DNA of 64,000 nt from Natronococcus sp. A-GB1 (GTDB lineage: Archaea; Halobacteriota; Halobacteria; Halobacteriales; Natrialbaceae): assembly GCF_029688845.1 (NCBI RefSeq), contig NZ_JARUKW010000016.1:56110-120109 (forward strand). The letters are read 5' to 3'. A program made the position numbers and the translations under genes. The stretch's first letter is position 1. Each line of letters opens with the position of its first letter. The notes beneath the pieces are model-generated. The model had not been told where the DNA came from and ran no database searches. It was given only the letters and a program-made list of their open reading frames with translations. Positions 18,313 through 27,522 of this stretch are shown in pieces.

Positions 18313-18447
18313 ATGGCAGCAACCAACCCGTCCCCACGAGAGTCCGCGTCGACCACCGAGTCGGTCGAATCCGGTACCGGGATGGCCCACCTGACGGTCG
18401 TCCCGACGAACTTCCGCTCCGAGAGCGCGGACGAGGAGACGGAGTAG
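18313..18447 (+). CDS. Small acidic protein, 44 residues
   Basis: An ATG-TAG frame encodes a Ser/Thr/Glu-rich head followed by MAHLTVVPTNFRSESADEE. An AT-rich box (AATTTTATT, about 18274-18282) lies some 35 bases upstream. It is too small to place in a family. The ordered middle (HLTVVPTNF) looks more protein-like than chance GC-rich frames do, but coding status is uncertain. Confidence 0.45.
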   Translation: MAATNPSPRESASTTESVESGTGMAHLTVVPTNFRSESADEETE

Positions 18448-18654
18448 CCCGGTTCCCGATCGCCCGCCGCGAGAGCGACCGGAGATCCTGCCGGTTTCTG
18501 CGAGCACCTCGAGGACCTCCTCCGCTGGCGTCGGTCCGCAACACCGACGCGACAGTCGGCGACGCTGAACGCGAAACCGAGACCGTCGTCACCGGTTCTC
18601 GAAAACAGTGTCCGGAAACGAACCTTCTTGTATGCGGTCGGACTACGGCCCCGC

Positions 18655-19998
18655 ATGGGTTTGTTCGACCGGTTGCGGGGCGACGACTCCCCCCGAGTCG
18701 CGTTTATCGGCGTCGACGGCGTGCCGTACAGTTTACTCTCCGAACACGAAGACCGGTTCCCGAACTTCGCGTCGCTGGCGGCCGACGGTACTGCGAGCGA
18801 GATTTCGAGTATCGTCCCACCCGAGTCCAGCGCCTGCTGGCCGTCGCTGACCACCGGGGTCAACCCCGGTGAGACCGGCGTCTACGGCTTCCAGGACCGC
18901 GAGGTCGGCACCTACGATACCTACGTCCCGATGGGCCGGGAGGTCCAGGCCGACCGCGTCTGGGACCGCGTCCAGGACGAGGGGCTCAAGGCGACCGTGA
19001 TGAACGTCCCCGTCACGTTCCCGCCACAGCGAAACGTCCAGCGCATGGTGTCGGGCTTTCTCTCACCCGACCTCGAGAAGGCTGCCTACCCCGACGACGT
19101 TCGTGAATACCTTGAGACGCTCGACTACCGAATCGACGTCAATCCGAAACTCGGTCACGAGGAAGAAAAGGAGGCGTTCATCGAGGACGCCCACGAGACG
19201 ATCGACGCCCGCTTCGAGGCGTTCGAACACTACATCGAAGAGGACGACTGGGACCTCTTTTTCGGCGTTTTCATGACGACCGATCGGGTCAACCACTTCC
19301 TGTTCAAGGACTACGAGCACGACGGCCAGTACAAGGAGGAGTTCCTCGAGTTTTACGAGAAGGTCGACGACTACATCGGACAGCTGCGCGAGGCCCTTCC
19401 CGAGGACGTCACGCTGATCGTCGCCTCCGATCACGGCTTCACGAGCCTCGACTACGAGGTCCACTTCAACGAGTGGCTCATCGAGGAGGGGTGGCTCTCC
19501 TTCGAGGACGACGAACCCGAGGAGCTGGGTGACATCGCCACGGAGACGAAGGCCTACTCCTTCATCCCCGGCCGGTTCTATCTCAACCTCGAGGGCCGCG
19601 AACCGCGAGGTTCCGTCTCCGAGGACGAGTACGACGAGGTCCGCGACGAGCTCAAAGCCGACCTCGAGGCCCTCGAGGGCCCCAACGGCAACGAGGTCGT
19701 CGACCGCGTCGTCGAGAAGGAAGCGGCCTTCCGCGGCGATCACGACGACATCGCGCCGGATCTGGTCGCGATCCCGAACAAGGGCTTCGACCTCAAGTCC
19801 GGCTTCAAGGCCGACTCCGAGGTCTTCACTACCGGCCCGCGAAACGGGATGCACAGCTTCGACGACACGTCGCTGTACATCGACGACCCCGACGCCTCGA
19901 TCGGCGACGCCGACCTCTTCGACATCGCCCCGACGATCCTCGACCTGATGGACCTCGAGTACAGTCGTGGCGACTTCGACGGCGCGAGCCTGGTGTAA
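18655..19998 (+). CDS. Alkaline phosphatase superfamily phosphodiesterase/nucleotide pyrophosphatase
   Basis: The 447-residue protein has the superfamily metal site (VAFIGVDGVPYSLL), the probable nucleophile in VPPESSACWPSLTTG, FMTTDRVNHFLF, and the metal-binding IVASDHGFTSLDYEVHFNEWL. The closing block LFDIAPTILDLMDL is typical of type I phosphodiesterases. It probably cleaves a phosphodiester or nucleotide-linked substrate. No signal peptide is seen, so it should be cytosolic. An in-frame ATG nine codons upstream is less likely. Confidence 0.85.
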   Translation: MGLFDRLRGDDSPRVAFIGVDGVPYSLLSEHEDRFPNFASLAADGTASEISSIVPPESSACWPSLTTGVNPGETGVYGFQDREVGTYDTYVPMGREVQADRVWDRVQDEGLKATVMNVPVTFPPQRNVQRMVSGFLSPDLEKAAYPDDVREYLETLDYRIDVNPKLGHEEEKEAFIEDAHETIDARFEAFEHYIEEDDWDLFFGVFMTTDRVNHFLFKDYEHDGQYKEEFLEFYEKVDDYIGQLREALPEDVTLIVASDHGFTSLDYEVHFNEWLIEEGWLSFEDDEPEELGDIATETKAYSFIPGRFYLNLEGREPRGSVSEDEYDEVRDELKADLEALEGPNGNEVVDRVVEKEAAFRGDHDDIAPDLVAIPNKGFDLKSGFKADSEVFTTGPRNGMHSFDDTSLYIDDPDASIGDADLFDIAPTILDLMDLEYSRGDFDGASLV

Positions 19999-20094
19999 AC
20001 AGGAGCTGTCGGCCGCCAGATCTCGAGTATCGCCCTGGCTACCGGCTCGACGGCGTGACAAGTATTTTGAATTCCCGATGAGAACCCGAGACCC

Positions 20095-20802
20095 GTGGAC
20101 TCATCATGGAGCGGGTCTCGGACGGCCGCTATCGGTCTCGTCGTCGCGAACCTCGTCCCGCTGGTCGGGGTCGCGTTCTTCGGCTGGACGCTCCACTCAC
20201 TGCTGGTGATCTACTGGCTCGAAAGCGGCGTGCTCGGCGCGGCGTACGTCGCGAAGATTCGACGCGCAGCGGGTGAGGACGACCCCGAGGCTCTTCCCGA
20301 GTGGGAGATCAGTTCGCTCGGCGATACGGAAGCCCGGACGCTCGAGTCGTTCGTCGGGAAGCCGAACCGAGCGATCGCCAGGTACTTTGCGGGCTACTTC
20401 GGCGCGTTCTGGGTCGCTCACGGCGTGTTCGTCCTCGTTGGCTTTCCCGAGATGTTCCCGGAACTGACGGTCGCGTCGCCGTTCGTCGTCGCCGTCGCAG
20501 CCGTCGCCCTGACGCTTCAACACGCCCTCTCCTACCGACTCAACTATCTCGGTAATCGGGAGTTCGAACGGCATGGACCGGTGACGCTGCTGGCCGAACC
20601 GCTCAATCGGATCGCCGTCCTGCACGTCACGATCGTCCTCGGCGCGGCCCTGATCGAAGGAGCCGGCGGACCGATGGAGGCACTCGTCGTGATGATACTT
20701 GCAAAGACCGCCTTCGATCTCGAGGCACACCGCCGTGAACACCAACGGGCGCAGTGTCAGTCTGTCGAGAGCGGGCCGACCGAAGCAGTCCCTTCGGAGT
20801 GA
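20095..20802 (+). CDS. DUF6498-type membrane protein
   Basis: The 235-residue protein has about six hydrophobic segments, such as AAIGLVVANLVPLVGVAFFG, FAGYFGAFWVAHGVFVLVGF and TVASPFVVAVAAVALTL. Its start is a GTG at 20095, about 33 bases after an ATTTTGAATT run. The layout and the YWLESGVLGAAYVAKI block suit the DUF6498 family (from memory); function unknown. Confidence 0.75.
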   Translation: MDSSWSGSRTAAIGLVVANLVPLVGVAFFGWTLHSLLVIYWLESGVLGAAYVAKIRRAAGEDDPEALPEWEISSLGDTEARTLESFVGKPNRAIARYFAGYFGAFWVAHGVFVLVGFPEMFPELTVASPFVVAVAAVALTLQHALSYRLNYLGNREFERHGPVTLLAEPLNRIAVLHVTIVLGAALIEGAGGPMEALVVMILAKTAFDLEAHRREHQRAQCQSVESGPTEAVPSE

Positions 20803-20844
20803 GGCGGCCGAAGCGAATATGCTGCTTTGCTGTCAACGCTGCGT

Positions 20845-21213
20845 ATGAGCGGCCGACTCGTCGGCACCGGTATCCTCCTCGCAGTAGTTACGAGCGGGCT
20901 GGTCAGTTGGCTCACTGGTTCGCTGGCCATCCTTGGTGCGACGCCGTCAGGGATCGCGGTCTACCTGTTCGTCGGCGTCGCGGGCCCGCAGTACGTTCTC
21001 TCGAGGCGGCTCGACGATCCGCTCCGGCTGGGGGTAGCCGTCCTGGCTGCTGTCGGTGCCCTTCTCGCTCTCGGCTGGGGCGTTCTCGGTGCCGATCTCC
21101 ACGGCGAGGTCGGCGTCGGCCTGACGGCTGTCCTCGCGGTCGTCGTCTTCGGCGTCTTCGGCGGGGCCGTCGTCCGTGAGTTCCGCGCCGGCTACCGGGG
21201 GGAGACGGCGTAG
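20845..21213 (+). CDS. Four-helix membrane protein
   Basis: The 122-residue product is nearly all membrane helices (GTGILLAVVTSGLVSWL, GIAVYLFVGVAGPQYVLS, GVAVLAAVGALLALGWG, LTAVLAVVVFGVFGGAVV). The ATG at 20845 is preferred over an in-frame TTG six codons upstream. It is unrecognised and lies downstream of the DUF6498 gene with a 42-base gap, so co-transcription is likely. Confidence 0.7.
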   Translation: MSGRLVGTGILLAVVTSGLVSWLTGSLAILGATPSGIAVYLFVGVAGPQYVLSRRLDDPLRLGVAVLAAVGALLALGWGVLGADLHGEVGVGLTAVLAVVVFGVFGGAVVREFRAGYRGETA

Positions 21214-21258
21214 CGCCGAGTCGATCCCGTTTTCCGAGCCGCTCGACTCTGCTGCGGT

Positions 21259-21672
21259 ATGGAGGAAGTGATCCGCGCTCGGGGACACGAGCACGTCAGC
21301 GCCGCACACGCGAGCACGTTCGAGGTGACGACCGACGACTACCTGACGCCGGCCGGGGACTGCATCCTGGCGATCGACGCCGATCGGGCGCCCGCCGACT
21401 TCGACTCCGAGTTCGTCGAGGCCTGCCGGGACGAAGCGGCGACGATCACCGTCGAGATCGAGGCTGACGGCCACCGCGAGTCGGTCGAGGGACGCGGCGA
21501 TCCCGACCTCGAGTTCGCGAACGAGCGCAGCGCAGTCGGCCGAACCAGCGACTACGTGGACGACCGAACGGTCGTGGTCGGCGCCGAGTTCGCGGCGGAG
21601 GGGTTCGATCGAGAACTCGTCGACGCGCTCGCTGAGGGTGCCGAGGCGACAGTGACGCTAACGGTCGAGTAG
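21259..21672 (+). CDS. DUF371 family protein
   Basis: The 137-residue protein starts MEEVIRARGHEHVSAAHAST and has the family block DDYLTPAGDCILAIDADRAP, both typical of the archaeal DUF371 group. The fold is probably beta-rich. No enzymatic function is established. It follows the small membrane gene by 45 bases on the same strand. Confidence 0.85.
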   Translation: MEEVIRARGHEHVSAAHASTFEVTTDDYLTPAGDCILAIDADRAPADFDSEFVEACRDEAATITVEIEADGHRESVEGRGDPDLEFANERSAVGRTSDYVDDRTVVVGAEFAAEGFDRELVDALAEGAEATVTLTVE

Positions 21673-21803
21673 CGGGGCTGACCGTCGGTCGGCGGGTCAA
21701 CGGCTTTGACCGACGGCGTCGGTTTCGGATTGTCCGTCGCGGATAACTGTTCGGGCACCGAACTACTTTCCCGCCGAACCAACGATTGATACCAAGAGTC
21801 ACG

Positions 21804-22109
21804 ATGCTCGATACACAAACCACCGACCATCTCGAACAGCGACTGAACCACGTCGACTCGCTCGACGAGCTTCAGGCGTTCGTCGCCGCGACGTCTCGAG
21901 AGCTGGAGGAGCCGTCGACCGAACCGATCGACACCCAGCGAGAGGAGCGAGTGATCGGCGGCCTCGAGCGACTCCTCGGCGGTATTCGGGAGAAACTCGA
22001 GACGCTGGCTGCCGAGGAGGGTGCGGAGAGCTACCAGCTCAGCGTCGCCGGCGGGACGACGGGGCTCTCGGTGACAGTAACGGTCTCGTACACCTCCGGA
22101 AATCCGTAA
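21804..22109 (+). CDS. Small helical hypothetical protein
   Basis: The 101-residue acidic protein is predicted to be mostly helical (TTDHLEQRLNHVDSLDELQA, RVIGGLERLLGGIREKLETL) with a beta-like tail (YQLSVAGGTTGLSVTVTVSY). The helices could form a coiled coil. The ATG at 21804 is chosen over an in-frame TTG six codons earlier. Unrecognised. Confidence 0.65.
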   Translation: MLDTQTTDHLEQRLNHVDSLDELQAFVAATSRELEEPSTEPIDTQREERVIGGLERLLGGIREKLETLAAEEGAESYQLSVAGGTTGLSVTVTVSYTSGNP

Positions 22110-22229
22110 TCGAGGAACTCGCAAGCGACGGAGGGACGACCGCCCGAGCGAGGGGTCTCGACGGATAGGTGCTCGAGTCGGATCACCGCTTCCACGGCGG
22201 TTTTGCTCCTCGAGCCCGAATCCTGGCGC

Positions 22230-23042
22230 ATGAGTGATGACAACGAGCCGTCGGTCAACATCAGCGGCGGCGACGCCGGAGGCGGAGCCGCCGCCGAGTT
22301 CGACCCGGCGACCGCCGATACCCGCGCCGAGCGCGTCGTCGACCGCCTCGGCGAGCTATACTGGCAGAAAACGTACGGCGGGCAGGATGCCTTCACCTGC
22401 CTCGTACGGACGATCCTGAGCCAGAACACGAGCGACGTGGCGAGCCAGCCGGCCCACGACGCGCTGGTCGACAGATACGGGGGGCCGGATCGGGATCTCG
22501 CGGAATCGCTCGCCGACGCCGAGCAGTCCGAACTCGCCGAGACGATCAGCTCCGCCGGCCTGTACAACCAGAAGTCGGCGATGATCATCGGTGCCGCCGA
22601 GGAGATTCTCGAGGAGTTCGTCTCGGCCGCGGGGTTCGACGACTTCGTCAGGGAGGCGGAGCCCGAAACCGTCCGCGAACGGCTGCTCGAGATCCACGGC
22701 GTCGGGCCAAAAACTGCTGACTGCGTCCTGCTGTTCGCGGGCGGACGCGGCGGCGTCTTCCCGGTCGACACGCACGTCCACCGGATCTACCGCCGGCTGG
22801 GGATCGCCCCCGCCGACGCCGACCACGAGGCGGTTCGGGCGGTCCTCGAGCGGGACATCCCTGCCGCGAAGTGCGGCTTCGGCCACACCGCCTCGATCCA
22901 GTTCGGCCGCGAGTACTGTACGGCCCGCAAGCCAGCCTGTCTCGAGGACCCCGACGCCTGTCCGATGGCCGACGTCTGCGATCAGGTCGGCGTCTACCCG
23001 GAGACGAACGAGGTCGTCGATCCAGCCGAAGCTGCCGACTGA
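22230..23042 (+). CDS. nth: Endonuclease III (DNA glycosylase/AP lyase)
   Basis: The 270-residue protein has an acidic N-terminal extension of about 40 residues. The HhH-GPD core follows, with FTCLVRTILSQNTSD, the hairpin IHGVGPKTADCVLLF carrying the catalytic Lys, and VFPVDTHVHRIYRRLGI carrying the catalytic Asp. Four C-terminal cysteines bind a [4Fe-4S] cluster, spaced C-X6-C-X6-C-X5-C rather than the E. coli C-X6-C-X2-C-X5-C. It removes oxidised pyrimidines in base excision repair. Confidence 0.93.
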   Translation: MSDDNEPSVNISGGDAGGGAAAEFDPATADTRAERVVDRLGELYWQKTYGGQDAFTCLVRTILSQNTSDVASQPAHDALVDRYGGPDRDLAESLADAEQSELAETISSAGLYNQKSAMIIGAAEEILEEFVSAAGFDDFVREAEPETVRERLLEIHGVGPKTADCVLLFAGGRGGVFPVDTHVHRIYRRLGIAPADADHEAVRAVLERDIPAAKCGFGHTASIQFGREYCTARKPACLEDPDACPMADVCDQVGVYPETNEVVDPAEAAD

Positions 23043-23107
23043 CATCGATTACCACGGCGCATATACAACTCCAATATCTACACGTCCGAGTCATCTAGCT
23101 CGGCTAC

Positions 23108-24784
23108 ATGGAGTTTCGAAAACCGTCTCCGTTCCAGTGGATCGGTCGGAACAGACGTCTCGTGATCTTTCTGCTCTCGTTCGTCGTCGTGGTGGCCGTT
23201 CAGACGCTGCTGTATCGATGGGGGATGGCCGAACTGGAGGGGCGACCGCGGTCACTGCAGGACTCGCTCAACGTTATCGTCCAGTCGCTGACCTCGACGG
23301 GGTACGGACAGGACGCGCCGTGGACGTCCATCGGGATGCAGGCGCTGATGGTCGTCGCGCAGTTTACGGGGATCGCCTACATTGCCGTCGCCGTCCCACA
23401 GTTCGTCGTCCCCTGGGCCAGGGAGGAGCTCACCGAGACGAGGGTCCCCGACGCCGTCGAGAGCGCCGAAGACCACGCCGTTATCTGGGGATACACCTCG
23501 CTCTGTGAGAGTCTGGTCGACGATCTGGAGGCCCGCGAGGAGCAGTACGTCATCGTCGAGGACGACGAACAGCGGGCCGAAACGCTGTTCGAGGAGGGAC
23601 GGAACGTCGTCTACGGGACGATCGAGGACGAAGAGACGCTCGAAGCGGTCAACATCGAGAACGCGGTCGCGGTCGTCGTCGGCGCGAAACAGCAGGAGAA
23701 CGTCATCGGCACGCTCCTCTCGCTCGCGGAGACCAACCCGGATCTCGAGATCATCTGTCTGATTGACGACCCCGAACAGTCACGATACCTCCGGTTCGCT
23801 GGCGCGACAACCGTCATCTCGCCGAAACACCGTCTCGGCAAAAGTCTCGCGGACAAGGCCCAGAACGTCGTCAGCACCGCACTCGAGGATATCGAGGACT
23901 TCGATGTCGACCTCGAGATCGCCGAGTTCCCGGTGACCGACGACAGTCCACTCTACGGTCAGCGCCTCGACTCCCTCGACCCCCTCAATCGGACGGGGGC
24001 GACGCTCGTCGGCGTCTGGCTACGTGGCGAGTTCGTCACCGATCCCTCGAGCGAGGCGGTCGCCGACGAGAGCACCGTCCTCGTTGTCGCCGGTACCGAG
24101 GAGCAACTCGAGCGGATCGAACCGATCACCCGGTCTGGCGGGCGGTCCGCGACGGCGGGTCCGGTGATCATCGCTGGCCACGGCTTCGTCGGCACGACCG
24201 CCGAGGGAATCCTCCGGAAGGCCGACCAGCAAACGACGGTGATCGACACCGAGCCCGGAGAGGGCGTCGACGTCGTCGGCGATGCGACGGAGACGACGAC
24301 GTTCGACGAGGCGGGGATCGACGGGGCCGAAACCGTCATCCTCGCGCTGCCCGACGACGACGATGCGACCCTCGCGACGCTGGTCGCCCGCGAGGCCGAC
24401 GAGGACGTCGAGATCGTCGTCGCGGCCAACGACGCCGAGAGCGCGAGCGACCTCTACCGGGCGGGTGCGGATTACGTCCTCGCGCTGCCGAAGGTCGCCG
24501 GCCGGATGACAACGCTCGGCCTCTACGACGAGGACGTGATGACGCTTCGCGAGCAGATCCAGCTCACCAGAACACGGGCACCGGAGCTCGCCGGACAGCA
24601 CCCGGACACCGACGAGGTTCGAGAGCGGACCGACTCCACGATCGTCGCCGTAAAACGAAACGGTGAGATCGTCACGGCGTTCGACGACGACTTCGGGCTC
24701 GAGACCGACGACGAGGTCCTCGTCGCGGGCACCGATCGGGGCGTCTCCAACTTCAAGACGGAGTTCGGCGACGGCGAGGACTGA
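23108..24784 (+). CDS. TrkA-N/RCK domain potassium channel
   Basis: The 558-residue protein begins with two membrane helices around a pore loop containing the selectivity filter TSTGYGQDAPW. Two RCK modules follow: the first Rossmann unit at about 125-250 (HAVIWGYTSLCESLVDDLE) with a TrkA-C unit, the second at about 350-480 (PVIIAGHGFVGTTAEGIL) with a final TrkA-C unit. Only two helices mean it must assemble as a tetramer like MthK. It would gate K+ flow in response to ligands, fitting a salt-in osmotic strategy. Confidence 0.88.
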   Translation: MEFRKPSPFQWIGRNRRLVIFLLSFVVVVAVQTLLYRWGMAELEGRPRSLQDSLNVIVQSLTSTGYGQDAPWTSIGMQALMVVAQFTGIAYIAVAVPQFVVPWAREELTETRVPDAVESAEDHAVIWGYTSLCESLVDDLEAREEQYVIVEDDEQRAETLFEEGRNVVYGTIEDEETLEAVNIENAVAVVVGAKQQENVIGTLLSLAETNPDLEIICLIDDPEQSRYLRFAGATTVISPKHRLGKSLADKAQNVVSTALEDIEDFDVDLEIAEFPVTDDSPLYGQRLDSLDPLNRTGATLVGVWLRGEFVTDPSSEAVADESTVLVVAGTEEQLERIEPITRSGGRSATAGPVIIAGHGFVGTTAEGILRKADQQTTVIDTEPGEGVDVVGDATETTTFDEAGIDGAETVILALPDDDDATLATLVAREADEDVEIVVAANDAESASDLYRAGADYVLALPKVAGRMTTLGLYDEDVMTLREQIQLTRTRAPELAGQHPDTDEVRERTDSTIVAVKRNGEIVTAFDDDFGLETDDEVLVAGTDRGVSNFKTEFGDGED

Positions 24785-25188
24785 TACGGTCTCCGGTAAC
24801 TCATCATCCACATCCCAGGGACATCTGCCGGGTGTGTCGGTAAGCGGTTACAGCAGTCCGTCTGCTTGCCCGTTACCCACTGATTACCGGAGAGGAGCGC
24901 CGATTCGATTCCCGGCGGTCGCTGCCGCCAACTGTCACCTGCTCGTGAGCCCACCGAACGTCGGCGCTCGATCTCGAGAGCGAGACCGGGTCCGCGTCCG
25001 AGGGCGGATCCCCCGGCGACAACTCCGAGGAGGGCGGCCTCGGACGGTTGGCGGACGGATAGGAGCGTCCGTCTGGCGGTGATTCGCCCGCGAACGCTCG
25101 ATGCGGCGACCGATCTTCGCGATTTTTATCGGCTATTATTACTACATCATAACGCCTTTATGTCGCAATCCGGGTTTACCGGGTACTC
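24785..25188 (+). other. Gene-free interval before the ABC transporter operon
   Basis: No convincing reading frame lies in these 404 bases. The first 300 are GC-rich without obvious structure. The last 70 hold AT-rich runs (TTTTTATCGG, CTATTATTACTAC) and CCTTTATG at about 25154-25161, which would serve as the TATA box of the solute-binding protein gene starting at 25189. Confidence 0.5.
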
Positions 25189-26331
25189 ATGGCTGCAGGC
25201 CCACACCGGGATGCAGAAACCGACGACGCGAAATCGGCGATCGGATCTTCAACCGACTCTCGAGCGAACCCGACCTCGAGACGGCGATTTCTGTCCGCAG
25301 CGGCAGTCGGCTCCGCAACGGCGATCGCGGGCTGTGCCGAACTCGCAGGAGGTGAGGAGACGCTGCGCGTCAGCGTCTGGAGCGGGAACTACGCCGACCG
25401 CTTCGAGGAGGGGCTCGTCACGCAGTACGAGGACGAGCACGACGTCGAAGTCGACGTCCACCGCGGCTGGGACGATATCCTCACCGACATCCAGAACGCC
25501 CCGGAGGACGAGCCGCCGTTCGACGTCACGGTGGCGGAGGGGAACTTCTACTACTACGGCCGCCAGGACGACCTCTTCGAGCCCATCCGCGAGGAGAACG
25601 TCCCCAACGCCGACGGGATCATCGACTACTACGCGGAGATGCGGGGGACGGAGTACGGGCTGCCGGTCGACGGCGCGCCGTGTACGATCATCCACCGCGA
25701 GGACGCCGACGTCGACCCCGAAACGTGGGGTGACCTCTCCTCGGAGGCCGTCGCCGATAGCGAGGGTATCGGCGTCGACACCGGGTTCTGGTGGTACCCC
25801 CTCTACGCCGCCGCGATCGGGATGGACGACGCCGAGGGCGCCGAGGAGATGCACGACGAGGAGCTCCACGATGACGTTCTCGAGACCCTCGAGGAGTGGA
25901 ACGTCGAGAGCTGGGCCAGCTCCGGCGAGGATATCTGGCAGGCGTTCGACAACGAAGTGATCGACGTCGCCCAGTGGTACTACGACCAGACGGCCGCCGA
26001 CATCGACGACTACGAGGGGCTCACTCACACGATGCCCGAGGAGACCACCGGCTGGTTCAACAACTGGTGTGTCGTCCAGGGGACCGACCGGCGCGACGAG
26101 GCCGAGGAGTTCATCAACTTCCTGCTCGACGCCGAGGTCCAGTCCGAGTGGGCCGAGACCCACCCGATGATGTTCAGCAACGAGGAGATCGACTACCCCG
26201 AGGAGCTCGAGGACGACCTCCCGACGACGACCGAGGAGGCCGAGACCATCGCGTTCCCCGACTGGGAGTACCTCGCCGACCACGACGACGAGCTCTCGGA
26301 CGCGTTCTCGAGTATCCAACAGAGCTCCTGA
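25189..26331 (+). CDS. ABC transporter substrate-binding lipoprotein (spermidine/putrescine type)
   Basis: The 380-residue protein has a long N-terminus, a Tat motif SRRRFLSAAAVG and a lipobox TAIAGC near residue 49, so it is exported folded and lipid-anchored. The rest is a PotD-like periplasmic-binding fold: VSVWSGNYADRFEEGLV, YGLPVDGAPCTIIHREDAD, GWFNNWCVVQGTDRRDEAEEF. First gene of a four-gene operon with ATPase and two permeases. Polyamine specificity is inferred from family resemblance only. Confidence 0.88.
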   Translation: MAAGPHRDAETDDAKSAIGSSTDSRANPTSRRRFLSAAAVGSATAIAGCAELAGGEETLRVSVWSGNYADRFEEGLVTQYEDEHDVEVDVHRGWDDILTDIQNAPEDEPPFDVTVAEGNFYYYGRQDDLFEPIREENVPNADGIIDYYAEMRGTEYGLPVDGAPCTIIHREDADVDPETWGDLSSEAVADSEGIGVDTGFWWYPLYAAAIGMDDAEGAEEMHDEELHDDVLETLEEWNVESWASSGEDIWQAFDNEVIDVAQWYYDQTAADIDDYEGLTHTMPEETTGWFNNWCVVQGTDRRDEAEEFINFLLDAEVQSEWAETHPMMFSNEEIDYPEELEDDLPTTTEEAETIAFPDWEYLADHDDELSDAFSSIQQSS

Positions 26332-26381
26332 TCGCCGCCTACTACCGTTCTACATCCGATTACCGACACCATACCGCACCA

Positions 26382-27521
26382 ATGTCAGAAATCACGTTGA
26401 ACGAACTCGAGAAGCGCTACGGCGAGACGACCGCCGTCGAGGACGTCTCGGTCGAGATCCGGGACGGCGAGTTGCTCTGTCTGCTCGGCCCCAGCGGCAG
26501 CGGCAAGTCGACGACGCTGCGAATGATCGCCGGCCTCGAGACGCCGACCGACGGCGAGATCACGCTCGCCGGCGCCGACGTCACCGACCAGCCGGCGTAC
26601 GAACGCAACACCTCGACCGTGTTCCAGGACTGGGCGCTGTTTCCCCACAAGACAGTCCTGGAGAACGTCGCGTTCGGACTGAAGATGCGCGACGTCCCCA
26701 AAGAGGAACGCCGCGAGCGCGCCGAGGCGATGCTCGAGCGCGTCCAGATGGGCGGCTACGGCGACGAGGATCCGACGACCCTCAGCGGCGGCCAGAAGCA
26801 ACGCGTCGCGCTGGCCCGCTCGCTCGCGGTCAACCCCGACGTCCTGTTGCTCGACGAGCCGCTGTCGAACCTCGACAAACGCCTCCGCGAGGACATGCAG
26901 ATCGAACTCCGCGAGATCCACGAGGATCTCGAGGAGACGTTCGTCCACGTCACCCACGACCAGGACGAGGCGTTCACCCTGGCCGACCGCATCGGGATCA
27001 TGGACCAGGGGGAGCTGATCCAGGTCGGCGAGCCCACCGAAGTCTACGAGAATCCCGCGAACCGTTTCATCGAGGGCTTTCTGGGTGACACGAACTTCGT
27101 CGGCAGCGAGGTCGTCGGCGTCACGGACGGAGCCGTCCGCGTCGAGACCGAACTCGGGTACGAGCTCGTGCTCCCGACCGACCGCGACCCCGACGTCGCC
27201 GAGGGAACGGAGCTGACGCTGTCGCTGCGTCCAGAGGTGCTCTCGATCGAGCGGAATCCGACCGCCGACGCCGCGGAGGGAGCCGAACAGCCGGTGCTCG
27301 CCGACGGCAGTACGCTCAACGCCGTCGTCGGTACCGTCGAGAACGTCCTCTACCGTGGGTCGACGGTGCGGTACTCCGTCTCAGTCAACGGGACTGCGAT
27401 GTTCGCCGAACGGACGGGTGCGAGCACCGACGCGCTGACCGCGGGCGAGGAAATCCGCATCGAGTGGGACGGCACCGACGTGCTCGCGTTCCGCGCCGAC
27501 GGCTCGCGGGTGACGCTCTAA
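26382..27521 (+). CDS. potA: ABC transporter ATPase, PotA type
   Basis: The 379-residue protein has Walker A LLGPSGSGKST near residue 34, the Q loop (VFQDWALFPHKTV), the signature LSGGQKQRVALARSLA, Walker B DVLLLDEPLSNLD, and an H loop (VTHDQDEAF). The C-terminal 140 residues form the TOBE regulatory domain (LTLSLRPEVLSIE). It powers uptake with the two permeases downstream. The ATG at 26382 follows the binding-protein gene by 50 bases; the frame upstream of it is antisense-like. Confidence 0.93.
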   Translation: MSEITLNELEKRYGETTAVEDVSVEIRDGELLCLLGPSGSGKSTTLRMIAGLETPTDGEITLAGADVTDQPAYERNTSTVFQDWALFPHKTVLENVAFGLKMRDVPKEERRERAEAMLERVQMGGYGDEDPTTLSGGQKQRVALARSLAVNPDVLLLDEPLSNLDKRLREDMQIELREIHEDLEETFVHVTHDQDEAFTLADRIGIMDQGELIQVGEPTEVYENPANRFIEGFLGDTNFVGSEVVGVTDGAVRVETELGYELVLPTDRDPDVAEGTELTLSLRPEVLSIERNPTADAAEGAEQPVLADGSTLNAVVGTVENVLYRGSTVRYSVSVNGTAMFAERTGASTDALTAGEEIRIEWDGTDVLAFRADGSRVTL

Positions 27522-27522
27522 G

